Shown: piece after piece, positions 55,954-62,912 of the stretch
Layout of the letters: every line of letters starts with the position of its first letter
How positions within the stretch are numbered: position 1 is the first letter of the stretch
From: Pelagibacteraceae bacterium AG-430-F16
Lineage (GTDB): Bacteria > Pseudomonadota > Alphaproteobacteria > Pelagibacterales > Pelagibacteraceae
DNA length: 64,000 nucleotides
Direction: 5' to 3'
Assembly (NCBI GenBank): GCA_003213015.1
Contig: QCOG01000003.1
Coordinates: 124,001 to 188,000 of the forward strand
The notes under the pieces: generated by a model
The model's database searches: none
What the model was told of the DNA's origin: nothing
What the model saw: the letters and a program-made list of their open reading frames with translations, nothing else
Made by a program: the position numbers and the translations under genes

Positions 55954-56474
55954 TGAATTTGAAAAAATATAAAAAAAAAAGTAGAATTCTTTTAATTAAT
56001 ACTCCAAGCTATAAAGAGAAAAAATATCTAAATTCAAAAAAGATATATCAAAAATATATAAAAAAATTTCACAAAAATTACATCAAACTTATAACAAAAA
56101 TAAATAAGAGAGGTTTTTTTATAGAATTTATTGAATTTGATGGATCAGTGAAAAAAAAGTTTAAAAATTTAGATATTAAAAAATTATTAATATTTTTAAA
56201 AAAATTAAAAACTCCCAAAACAAATAACCTTACAAATTTATCTCTTTATTCAGATTATAATCCAAAAACGACAACCCCAGGATTGGGTTTTAAAAATAAA
56301 GACAAGGCTATTTATACTATAAATAAGATTAAAAATAGAACTATAAAATATCAGGTAAATGTTATTGCAACAATGTTAGGTAGAGCAAAAAATCATCCTC
56401 ATAAAACCAAAGACATGAATAAAGCAATTAAAGAATTTGAAAAATGGATGAAAAATTATAAAAAAACTACTTAG
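55953..56474 (+). CDS. Lysine-rich hypothetical protein
   Basis: A 173-residue, strongly basic protein I do not recognise with confidence. The first third (KSRILLINTPSYKEKKYLNSKKIYQKYIKKF, then KRGFFIEFIEFDG) resembles the start of DUF4174-like proteins. The second half has a distinct pattern: TTPGLGFKNKDKAIYTINKIKNRTIKYQVNVIATMLGRAKNHPHKTKDMNKAIKEFEKWM. Most is predicted helical with no signal peptide. It follows the SRAP gene with a one-base overlap and overlaps the convergent DUF2798 gene by 8 bases. Confidence 0.7.
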   Translation: MNLKKYKKKSRILLINTPSYKEKKYLNSKKIYQKYIKKFHKNYIKLITKINKRGFFIEFIEFDGSVKKKFKNLDIKKLLIFLKKLKTPKTNNLTNLSLYSDYNPKTTTPGLGFKNKDKAIYTINKIKNRTIKYQVNVIATMLGRAKNHPHKTKDMNKAIKEFEKWMKNYKKTT

Positions 56475-56688
56475 TTATTTTATCTACAAAATTTTTTGTT
56501 ATTGGACCAACAAATAAGGCAGCCACGATTGCAATTGGAAGACTTACTACCCAAGCTTTTAAAAATCTATTAAGGTATTCACTGTCCATACCAGTATTAA
56601 TGTATGTAATAATTAGCGTCATCATGAGGCTCATTCCAAACCCCATGATTAAAATAAATAATAAATTAGAATATTTTTTTGGAAACAT
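56467..56688 (-). CDS. DUF2798 small membrane protein
   Basis: A 73-residue protein with two predicted helices: LLFILIMGFGMSLMMTLIITYIN and AWVVSLPIAIVAALFVGPITKNFVDKI. The conserved end W-x2-S-x2-IA-x11-P-x6-V matches DUF2798. Function is unknown. It is the last gene of a minus-strand cluster of seven small genes ending at 56467. Confidence 0.82.
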   Translation of the reverse strand: MFPKKYSNLLFILIMGFGMSLMMTLIITYINTGMDSEYLNRFLKAWVVSLPIAIVAALFVGPITKNFVDKITK

Positions 56689-56730
56689 TAAATTGTTAAG
56701 GAAACTTTGTAGCTACAGTCTCCTGATGAA

Positions 56731-57114
56731 TTATTTCTTCATCGCGTTAAACATACTTAGTGTGTCGTCGAAAGTCATCATATTGATCATTTTTCCACTA
56801 TCACTTACTTCAAAGTAATGACCAAATATTGTTTCCATACCATCCGCTGACCCCTTTACTCTTACAAAAACTTTATTTCCTTCACTTATCATTTCAATGG
56901 GTTCAACTTTGAAATTTGACCATTTTTCTGGAATCTTTGAAAATGCTCCCATCATTGCTTGTGGACCTTTGTGAACTCCTGACAAGGGGTGTACTCCTTC
57001 TTTTCCAGGGAAAGTCCATGTAGTGTTTTCATCTACCAACTCTTTAAAAAAAGTCTCCATATCGTGTTTATTAAAAAGATCATAACCTAATTGTATTCTT
57101 TCTTTTGCGTTCAT
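56731..57114 (-). CDS. SnoaL/NTF2-like small protein
   Basis: A 127-residue cone-shaped NTF2-fold protein. LGYDLFNKHDMETFFKELVDENTTWTFPG opens, HKGPQAMMGAFSKIPEKWSNFKVEPIEMISEGNKVFVRVKGSADG is the central sheet, and GHYFEVSDSGKMINMMTFDDTLSM is the closing region, as in ketosteroid isomerase-like proteins. No catalytic role can be assigned. The start has a good AAAGGAGAAGC ribosome binding site. Confidence 0.8.
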   Translation of the reverse strand: MNAKERIQLGYDLFNKHDMETFFKELVDENTTWTFPGKEGVHPLSGVHKGPQAMMGAFSKIPEKWSNFKVEPIEMISEGNKVFVRVKGSADGMETIFGHYFEVSDSGKMINMMTFDDTLSMFNAMKK

Positions 57115-57138
57115 TTGCTTCTCCTTTTTTATTAATTA

Positions 57139-57555
57139 TTACACATAAATTTTATCAGCTAAACCATAACAAAGAACCGCACTAATAATTACTAGAACTA
57201 GTGGAGCGTATATTCCATCGTTTCTAGTTTTCTTAGTTAGGCCTGTCTTATCAATTTTTAAAGAATAAAAGTTTGTAGCTAATATTGAAACATTAATAAT
57301 AAAAACTAAATTAAAAAATGCCCAAGTAGCCTCTAAACCACCTGGTCTTACAAAAGCAATATATATTGCCATCAAAACAAGGGCTATCATAAAAGCACCA
57401 CCAAATCGTGTCAGTAAAGTTGCTGTTTTATCTACGCCTCTACCTTTTAGAAATTTCTGAGTGTCAAAGACTAATTGGTAAGCGTAAGCTCCAACTATTA
57501 TAAAATGAGCTAAAAAAATTATTAAATAAAAAGCGTTTCCAAATTTATCGATCAT
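57139..57555 (-). CDS. Hypothetical four-helix membrane protein
   Basis: A 138-residue protein with about four membrane helices: NAFYLIIFLAHFIIVGAYAYQL, FGGAFMIALVLMAIYIAFV, FNLVFIINVSILATNFYSLK and YAPLVLVIISAVLCYGLADKI. I do not recognise the family. It lies in the cluster of small minus-strand genes, 24 bases ahead of the SnoaL-like gene. Uncharged helices and few conserved polar residues suggest a structural or small-molecule role, but this is speculation. Confidence 0.65.
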   Translation of the reverse strand: MIDKFGNAFYLIIFLAHFIIVGAYAYQLVFDTQKFLKGRGVDKTATLLTRFGGAFMIALVLMAIYIAFVRPGGLEATWAFFNLVFIINVSILATNFYSLKIDKTGLTKKTRNDGIYAPLVLVIISAVLCYGLADKIYV

Positions 57556-57562
57556 AAATATC

Positions 57563-57850
57563 CTATGCGTTGTAGTCCATTACTTGATCTGTACACTCAA
57601 CAAACTTATGTGGAGTAAAAAAATCGTTCATTTGACCTAGTTGATTAATAATTGCTTCCTCATCTTTACCCTTCCACCAACAGAACATTTCCATTGTATC
57701 ACCTGGAGTATTCCAAGTCATCTGACAAGCAGCATTATCACTTTTCATACTTTTAACAATATCTTCCATCTTCATTGAAGCCACTGTTTCAGTAAACTTC
57801 TCTTTCATCTCTTTAGATTTAAAAGTGTGTGTTACCATATAGTTTTTCAT
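57563..57850 (-). CDS. Hypothetical small ferredoxin-fold protein
   Basis: A 95-residue soluble protein: NYMVTHTFKSKEMKEKFTETVASMKMEDIVKSM, NAACQMTWNTPGDTMEMFCWWKGKDEEAIINQLGQMNDFFTPHKFVECTDQ. The beta-alpha-beta spacing is like that of dimeric alpha+beta barrel proteins such as its GYD and DUF1330 neighbours, but I cannot name a family. ATG 57850 is preceded by GGGGAAAAC, a fair ribosome binding site, and is preferred over the ATG at 57865. Confidence 0.68.
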   Translation of the reverse strand: MKNYMVTHTFKSKEMKEKFTETVASMKMEDIVKSMKSDNAACQMTWNTPGDTMEMFCWWKGKDEEAIINQLGQMNDFFTPHKFVECTDQVMDYNA

Positions 57851-57867
57851 GTTTTCCCCTTTCAATA

Positions 57868-58191
57868 TTATTTTCCTGGTTTAATTACGCTGTTAGCTGC
57901 ATTTGCAGCATTACTAAAAGCTTTATTATAATCAATTACCTCATGAACCATTAAATCATCCATAAGGCCGGAATTTTTAAAAGCTATTTTTAATGCAACT
58001 GCCTGTTCGTATTCCCCTTCAACGCAAGAAATTACATCAAATCTACCTCTAACCCACTCGTAAGAAATAAGTTTTAGACCTGCCGCTTCTGTTGCCTTTT
58101 TTGTAGAAGCAAATCTGTCTGCTGTTGGCTCATTTTGCATTCTCTTCATTAGTTCTGCACTTATCTTGCCTATTAAATAAAATTTTGCCAT
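57868..58191 (-). CDS. GYD-domain small protein
   Basis: A 107-residue alpha+beta protein: AKFYLIGKISAELMKRMQNEPTADRFASTKKATEAAGLKLISYEWVRGRFDVISCVEGEYEQAVALKIAFKNSGLMDDLMVHEVIDY follows the GYD layout of a strand, helix and G-(R/S)-(F/Y)-D loop. It is the cluster relative of the gene at 48051. Function is unknown. Cotranscription with the genes on both sides is likely, given gaps of 17 and 28 bases. Confidence 0.75.
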   Translation of the reverse strand: MAKFYLIGKISAELMKRMQNEPTADRFASTKKATEAAGLKLISYEWVRGRFDVISCVEGEYEQAVALKIAFKNSGLMDDLMVHEVIDYNKAFSNAANAANSVIKPGK

Positions 58192-58219
58192 TTTTTTCTC
58201 TTTTCATTAAATTGTTTCA

Positions 58220-58507
58220 TTATACCCCTTTAATTATAATTAAATTACCTTCAGAATTTTTTTGGCGAAGTTCTTTAACTGGTTTATATAAATCAGAATT
58301 ATACCACTCTAAAGCTTTTTCGTAAGTTGGAAATTCAATTATTACATTTCTAGTGTAATCCCATTTACCTTCCAATGAGGTATATTCGCCGGCTCTAATA
58401 ATATATTTCCCTCCATAGTGCTTTATAGTTTGAGGTACTTGTTCCGCGTAAATCTTAAAACCCTCTTTATTCGTCATATTAATCTGAGCAATCACGTATC
58501 CGCTCAT
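58220..58507 (-). CDS. DUF1330 family protein
   Basis: A 95-residue dimeric alpha+beta barrel protein. SGYVIAQINMTNKEGFKIYAEQVPQTIKHYGGKYIIRAGEYTSLEGKW is the DUF1330 opening, and VIIEFPTYEKALEWYNSDLYKPVKELRQ completes it. Roles in this family are largely unknown. It is 3 bases downstream of the secreted-protein gene at 58511. Confidence 0.88.
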   Translation of the reverse strand: MSGYVIAQINMTNKEGFKIYAEQVPQTIKHYGGKYIIRAGEYTSLEGKWDYTRNVIIEFPTYEKALEWYNSDLYKPVKELRQKNSEGNLIIIKGV

Positions 58508-58510
58508 TAA

Positions 58511-58912
58511 TTAATAAAGAGTTTGAGCGACTTTTTTCACTCGCTCTTCGCCATTTGGAATAGTTGTTTCTAAGAATTTATGACATTGATTAGTTAATTT
58601 CTCATTATATTTTGAGCCGTAATATTTATCGACAGCCTTGTTCACGCCTTTGTCCCAATCAGTTTCTTTAATACCAATTTCGATTGCATATGTTTTCCAA
58701 ACTTTTACAGCTGCCATCGATTTTTCTTTCATTCCATATTCAAACTTTTCTCCAGATGGCAGAAAGTAGTTAGCCATATATATTCCAACACAATCCCATG
58801 CTTTTTCTTTATCTTTTTTGTTCAAATCAGCTAACGCTAAGGAAAAAATAAATAAACTCATCAAAATGATAAGTAAAAGTGAGAAGAAATTTTTTTTAAA
58901 TAGTTCGTTCAT
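58511..58912 (-). CDS. Hypothetical secreted protein
   Basis: A 133-residue protein with an N-terminal signal peptide (FFSLLLIILMSLFIFSLALAD, about 9-29) and a mature helical domain: KAWDCVGIYMANYFLPSGEKFEYGMKEKSMAAVKVW and KLTNQCHKFLETTIPNGEERV. It has two cysteines that could pair in the periplasm. I do not recognise it. It heads the seven-gene minus-strand cluster running to 56467. Confidence 0.7.
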   Translation of the reverse strand: MNELFKKNFFSLLLIILMSLFIFSLALADLNKKDKEKAWDCVGIYMANYFLPSGEKFEYGMKEKSMAAVKVWKTYAIEIGIKETDWDKGVNKAVDKYYGSKYNEKLTNQCHKFLETTIPNGEERVKKVAQTLY

Positions 58913-58989
58913 AATCTTAAATAAGAAAATTATTTAACTACAATATATTTATTATGTAAAAGATTTATTAAAGTGTGCGCTAAAAAAAA

Positions 58990-59991
58990 TTAAATCCAAG
59001 CGGGAATCGGTAGCCCTTTTTCCTCTAAAAATTTTCTATTAAACAGCTTGGAGTTGTATTTGTCAGATCTGTCACAAAGAATAGTAACGATTGTTTTACC
59101 TGGTCCTAATTTTTTACCAAGTCTTATAGCACCAGCAATATTTACCCCACAACTTGTTCCTAAACTTAGTCCTTCATTTTGAATAAGGTCATAAATGATA
59201 GGTAAGGACTCTTTATCTTCAATAGAGAAAGCGCCATCAATTTTTGCCTCAGCAAAATTTGCAGTAACTCTACTTGATCCTATCCCTTCAGTAATAGAAT
59301 TACCTTCACCTTTCAACTCTCCATTTTCAATATAGTTATAGAGTGATGATCCGGCTGGATCTGATAAATAAATTTTAATATTTTTGTTTTTTTCTTTTAA
59401 AAAATTACTTACACCAGCAATTGTTCCTCCCGTACCAGACGAGCAGACAAAACCATCAACTTTTCCGTCTGTTTGCATCCATATTTCAGGTCCAGTGGTC
59501 TCATAATGTCCTTTAGAATTGGCGGTGTTATCAAATTGATTAGCCCAAACCACACCATGATTGTTGCTACTCTTTAATTCATCAGCAAGTCTACCTGCTA
59601 CTTTTACGTAGTTACCATCATCTTTAAAAGGTTTTGGTTCAACAAGTCTTAAATCTGCGCCCATATTTTTCAACATATCTTTTTTTTCTTGAGTTTGATT
59701 ATCATTCATCACAATGATTGTTTTATACCCAATTGAATTACCAATAAGACAAAGACCAATACCAGTATTACCTGCGGTACCTTCAACAATCGTCCCACCT
59801 TTTGAAATTAATTTTTTTTCTTGAGCATCTTTAATTAATGCTAAAGCGGCTCTATCTTTTACAGATCCACCTGGATTTAAGTATTCTGCTTTACCATAAA
59901 TATTGCATCCAGTAATTTCGGATGCAGCTCTTAACTTTACTAATGGTGTATTACCAATCCCTTCAATAAAATTATTTTGAGCATTTTTCAT
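58990..59991 (-). CDS. cysK: Cysteine synthase (O-acetylserine sulfhydrylase)
   Basis: Makes cysteine from O-acetylserine and sulfide with PLP. The 333-residue protein starts with conserved IGNTPLVKL, has GGSVKDRAALALI with the PLP lysine, GTAGNTGIGL binding the substrate carboxylate, the glycine-rich CSSGTGGTIAGVS loop and EGLSLGTSCGVNIAGAI. Length and pattern fit fold type II cysteine synthases; CysK or CysM subtype is not fixed. I use ATG 59991 (T between the cysE stop and this ATG); an upstream ATG at 60006 overlaps cysE. Confidence 0.92.
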   Translation of the reverse strand: MKNAQNNFIEGIGNTPLVKLRAASEITGCNIYGKAEYLNPGGSVKDRAALALIKDAQEKKLISKGGTIVEGTAGNTGIGLCLIGNSIGYKTIIVMNDNQTQEKKDMLKNMGADLRLVEPKPFKDDGNYVKVAGRLADELKSSNNHGVVWANQFDNTANSKGHYETTGPEIWMQTDGKVDGFVCSSGTGGTIAGVSNFLKEKNKNIKIYLSDPAGSSLYNYIENGELKGEGNSITEGIGSSRVTANFAEAKIDGAFSIEDKESLPIIYDLIQNEGLSLGTSCGVNIAGAIRLGKKLGPGKTIVTILCDRSDKYNSKLFNRKFLEEKGLPIPAWI

Positions 59992-59992
59992 A

Positions 59993-60574
59993 TTAATTTT
60001 TATCACTTTCAGGAGTTATACCATAGGGTTTAAAATTCTCATCTGAAGCTAAAGTTTCTCCAACATTTTTTGCTGGTATTCCAACCATCACTGCATTATC
60101 TGGAACATCTTTTGTGACAACTGCGTTTGCACCAATCTTTGCATTTTTGCCTACAGTCACTGGTCCAAGTATTTGTGCACCAGACCCAACTACCACATTA
60201 TCTTTAAGTGTAGGATGTCTTTTTATATTTCTTTGTTCATTAGAATTTATACTTGGTGAAATACCTCCTAAGGTTGCCATGTGATAGATCGTTACATTAT
60301 CTCCAATTTCTGAAGTTTCACCAATTACAACACCCATTCCATGATCAATAAATAAATTCTTTCCAATATTTGCTTTTGGGTGAATTTCTATTCCAGTTAA
60401 AAATCTTGAAAACTGAGAGATTATTCTTGCAATTAAATTAAATTTTGCAATTGCAAAAAAATTTGCAATTTTGTGAAAAAAAACAGCCTTAGCACCAGGA
60501 TAAGTTAAGATGATACTTAACTTTGATTTGGCAGCTGGATCTCTCTTAATTATAGACTCTAAAAATTCATTCAT
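59993..60574 (-). CDS. cysE: Serine O-acetyltransferase
   Basis: Acetylates serine to feed cysteine synthase. The 193-residue protein contains an alpha-helical N-terminus and a left-handed beta-helix: [88 protein letters not shown]. The HGMGVVIGE histidine and C-terminal tail that binds CysK are typical. It precedes cysK with a single base between, and follows the cysteine-rich peptide gene after 25 bases. Confidence 0.94.
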   Translation of the reverse strand: MNEFLESIIKRDPAAKSKLSIILTYPGAKAVFFHKIANFFAIAKFNLIARIISQFSRFLTGIEIHPKANIGKNLFIDHGMGVVIGETSEIGDNVTIYHMATLGGISPSINSNEQRNIKRHPTLKDNVVVGSGAQILGPVTVGKNAKIGANAVVTKDVPDNAVMVGIPAKNVGETLASDENFKPYGITPESDKN

Positions 60575-60599
60575 AATTTTGTGAAATTAAATTATCTTG

Positions 60600-60716
60600 T
60601 TAATTGCAACAGCAACAATTATCCTCAGGTTTGCAATTACATTGCATATCCCCATCGCAAGCACATTTGTCGTTAGTGCATTTTGTGCAAATACATTTTG
60701 AATTGTCGCAAGCCAT
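60600..60716 (-). CDS. Cysteine-rich metallothionein-like microprotein
   Basis: A 38-residue open frame from ATG 60716 to TAA at 60602-60600, too short for ordinary gene calling. It has 12 cysteines (positions 3, 8, 10, 13, 18, 20, 26, 28 and 34-37), nearly one residue in three, mostly as CxC and CxxC pairs and a final CCCC run, with acidic and lysine residues between. That composition is metallothionein-like. It lies 25 bases ahead of cysE and 51 bases after the persulfide dioxygenase gene. Either a metal- or thiol-binding protein or a cysteine-sensing leader peptide fits; database support is lacking here. Confidence 0.65.
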   Translation of the reverse strand: MACDNSKCICTKCTNDKCACDGDMQCNCKPEDNCCCCN

Positions 60717-60722
60717 AATTGA

Positions 60723-60750
60723 TATATAGAGCTAATAACTTAATAATCAA
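60723..60750 (-). promoter_or_regulatory. Candidate promoter for the Cys-rich peptide-cysE-cysK transcript
   Basis: On the minus strand TTGATT (60750-60745) and TATATA (60728-60723) are separated by a 16-base spacer. A transcript beginning 6-9 bases downstream would start at about 60717-60714, essentially on the ATG of the cysteine-rich peptide, so its message would be leaderless or nearly so. No Shine-Dalgarno is present. Inference from sequence resemblance only. Confidence 0.45.
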
Positions 60751-60766
60751 CCCAAATTTTGTCGCT

Positions 60767-61459
60767 TTAAATTTGATTTAAAGTAAGTCCTTTTACGTTT
60801 GCAGGCACAGCCACATCCATCATTTTTGGATTTGCTAACTTTAGATTATTCATGATCTCTACATATTGATCTATTGAATTAACTTGTAATCTTGGATTAT
60901 TCTTTATTTCGTTACCAATTGTAGAATTTTTTTTTCCATTATAATCATGTGCTGGAAAAACTATTGTGTTCTCTGGAAGTTTAAGTAATTTATTGAATAA
61001 AGAGTCATATTGTTGATTTGCATTTCCATTTTGAAAATCGGTTCTTCCGGTACCATTTATTAATAATGTATCTCCAGTAAAAACTCTGTCTTTCATTAAA
61101 AAACTATATGAACAATCTGTATGTCCAGGCGTATATAAAACTTTTAATTCAATACCATCCAAATTAATTTTTTCATTTTCTTTTACTCTTAAATCAACTA
61201 CTTCAGATTTAGAATTTTCACCCATTATTTTTGTGCAATTAGTTCTTTTGCTCAATTCATTTAGCCCAGTAATATGATCAGCATGAATATGCGTATCAAT
61301 TACTTTTACTAATTTTAATTTTAGTTTTTCTAAAAGTTTTATATATTCTTCAGTGTGCTCTATTACTGGATCAATTATTAAGGCTTCACGACCTTCACCG
61401 CTTGACAGTATGTACGTGTAAGTTGAAGACTTATTATCAAATAGTTGTTCAAAAATCAT
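60767..61459 (-). CDS. Metallo-beta-lactamase-fold persulfide dioxygenase-like protein (ETHE1/PDO)
   Basis: A 230-residue MBL-fold protein. THIHADHITGL is the metal-binding HxHxDH motif, TPGHTDCSYSFLMKDRVFTGDTLLI and FPAHDYNGK supply further ligands. The segment INGTGRTDFQNGNANQQYDSLFNKLLKLPENTIVFPAHDYNGKKNSTIGNEIKNNPRLQV closely follows ETHE1-type persulfide dioxygenases, which oxidise glutathione persulfide to sulfite; glyoxalase II proteins lack TGRTDFQ. I use ATG 61459, 13 codons inside the longest frame. It heads the sulfur module. Confidence 0.88.
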   Translation of the reverse strand: MIFEQLFDNKSSTYTYILSSGEGREALIIDPVIEHTEEYIKLLEKLKLKLVKVIDTHIHADHITGLNELSKRTNCTKIMGENSKSEVVDLRVKENEKINLDGIELKVLYTPGHTDCSYSFLMKDRVFTGDTLLINGTGRTDFQNGNANQQYDSLFNKLLKLPENTIVFPAHDYNGKKNSTIGNEIKNNPRLQVNSIDQYVEIMNNLKLANPKMMDVAVPANVKGLTLNQI

Positions 61460-61534
61460 CTTAATAATCATCATATAAAAAATTGCATCGTAAATCAATC
61501 TTGCATATAATTTGTTTTTAAAAAGGAGATGTAA

Positions 61535-62197
61535 ATGACTCTAAAAATAAATAGTTTAGCGCCTGACTTTAAAGCTAAATCAACAATTGGTGATATTTCA
61601 TTTCATGAATGGCTAGGTGACAGTTGGGGTGTCCTATTTTCACACCCAAAAGACTTTACACCTGTTTGCACAACAGAATTAGGTTCTCTTGCAAAATTAA
61701 AACCTGAATTTGAAAAAAGAAATGTAAAAGTAATTGGTCTTAGTGTCGATCCAGTTTCAGATCACGTAAAGTGGTTAGAAGATATAAAAGATGTAACTGG
61801 AAAAAAACCAGACTACCCAATTATAGCTGATGAGGATCTTAAAATTGCAAAACTTTATAACATGTTAGAAGGTGATGCAGGAACTACTTCAATGGGTAGA
61901 ACTGCAGTAGACAATCAAACAGTTAGAACAGTTTTTATTATAAGACCTGATAAAAGAATTGGTTTGTTCTTAACTTATCCAATGGCAACAGGAAGAAACT
62001 TTTTGGAATTATTGAGATCAATAGACTCAATGCAGTTAACTGCAAAACACAAAGTAGCAACACCTGCAGATTGGAAAAAAGGTGAGGAAGTTATCATTGT
62101 ACCTGCTGTTAAGGATGATGAAGCTAAAAAATTGTTTCCTAAAGGCTGGAATGCAATTAAACCTTATTTAAGAAAAGTTCCAGATCCATCTAAATAG
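61535..62197 (+). CDS. 1-Cys peroxiredoxin (Prx6 type)
   Basis: Reduces peroxides. The 220-residue protein has SHPKDFTPVCTTELGSLAKLKPEFEKRNVKVIGLSVDPVSDHVKW with the peroxidatic cysteine, PIIADEDLKIAKLYNML, and the long C-terminal extension (GLFLTYPMATGRNFLELLRSIDSMQLT, LFPKGWNAIKPYLRKVP) specific to Prx6-type enzymes. No resolving cysteine follows. ATG 61535 is preceded by AAAAGGAGATGTAA, a strong ribosome binding site. It diverges from the persulfide dioxygenase gene. Confidence 0.95.
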   Translation: MTLKINSLAPDFKAKSTIGDISFHEWLGDSWGVLFSHPKDFTPVCTTELGSLAKLKPEFEKRNVKVIGLSVDPVSDHVKWLEDIKDVTGKKPDYPIIADEDLKIAKLYNMLEGDAGTTSMGRTAVDNQTVRTVFIIRPDKRIGLFLTYPMATGRNFLELLRSIDSMQLTAKHKVATPADWKKGEEVIIVPAVKDDEAKKLFPKGWNAIKPYLRKVPDPSK

Positions 62198-62198
62198 A

Positions 62199-62852
62199 TT
62201 GGATAAAAAACTTTTAAACCAACAATCTCAGCATTGGGAAAATAATTTCTCAAGTAAGCCTGAGATGTTTGGATTGGATCCAAGCTACTCAGCAAAGAAA
62301 GCTCTCGAAACCTTTAAAAAAAATAAAATTACAAATATTATTGAACTTGGGGCAGGTCTTGGAAGAGACACAATATTTTTTGCACAAAATAATATTCATG
62401 TTCACGCAATTGATTACAGTTTGTCTGCAACAAATATTATAAAAAAAAGATCTAAAGAAAACAATTTAGACGCTTTAATAAAAGTTGAGAATTACGATAT
62501 CAGGAAAAAATTTAATTTTGATAATGAAAATTTTCAAGCATGCTATTCTCATATGTTGTTCTGTATGGCTCTTTCTAATCAAGATTTAAAAGATCTAAAT
62601 AAAGAAATTTGGAGAATTTTAAAAAAAGATGGAATAAATATCTACACTGCAAGAAATCAAACAGATGGTGATTTTAAAAAAGGTATCCATAGAGGAGAGG
62701 ATATGTATGAAATGAATGGTTTTATTGTTCATTATTTTTCAGAAAACAAAATTAAGAATCTTTTAGATGGATTTATAAATATAAGTATTGAAAATTTTGA
62801 TGAGGGCAGTTTTCCTAGAAAATTGTCTCTAGTAATAAACAAGAAAAAATAA
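62199..62852 (+). CDS. Class I SAM-dependent methyltransferase
   Basis: A 217-residue TehB-like methyltransferase. NIIELGAGLGRDTIFFAQNNIHVHAIDYS is motif I and the following strand, CYSHMLFCMALSNQDL and EIWRILKKDGINIYTARN are the remaining core motifs. It begins with a TTG start at 62199, one base after the peroxiredoxin stop, so it is probably translated with it. Substrate unknown; small thiol, halide or tellurite-type methylation are family possibilities. Confidence 0.8.
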   Translation: MDKKLLNQQSQHWENNFSSKPEMFGLDPSYSAKKALETFKKNKITNIIELGAGLGRDTIFFAQNNIHVHAIDYSLSATNIIKKRSKENNLDALIKVENYDIRKKFNFDNENFQACYSHMLFCMALSNQDLKDLNKEIWRILKKDGINIYTARNQTDGDFKKGIHRGEDMYEMNGFIVHYFSENKIKNLLDGFINISIENFDEGSFPRKLSLVINKKK

Positions 62853-62912
62853 CGTTTTTTGAATGCAATTTAGCCCCATTGGTTTTTTTTAAATAATGAT
62901 TAAATAGACCCT

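Noticed and set aside
60420..60480. Repeated TTTGCAATTGCAAA-like stretches in cysE as a regulatory repeat
   Set aside because: They fall in the coding frame (residues [10 protein letters not shown]) and are explained by codon choice in an A+T-rich gene.
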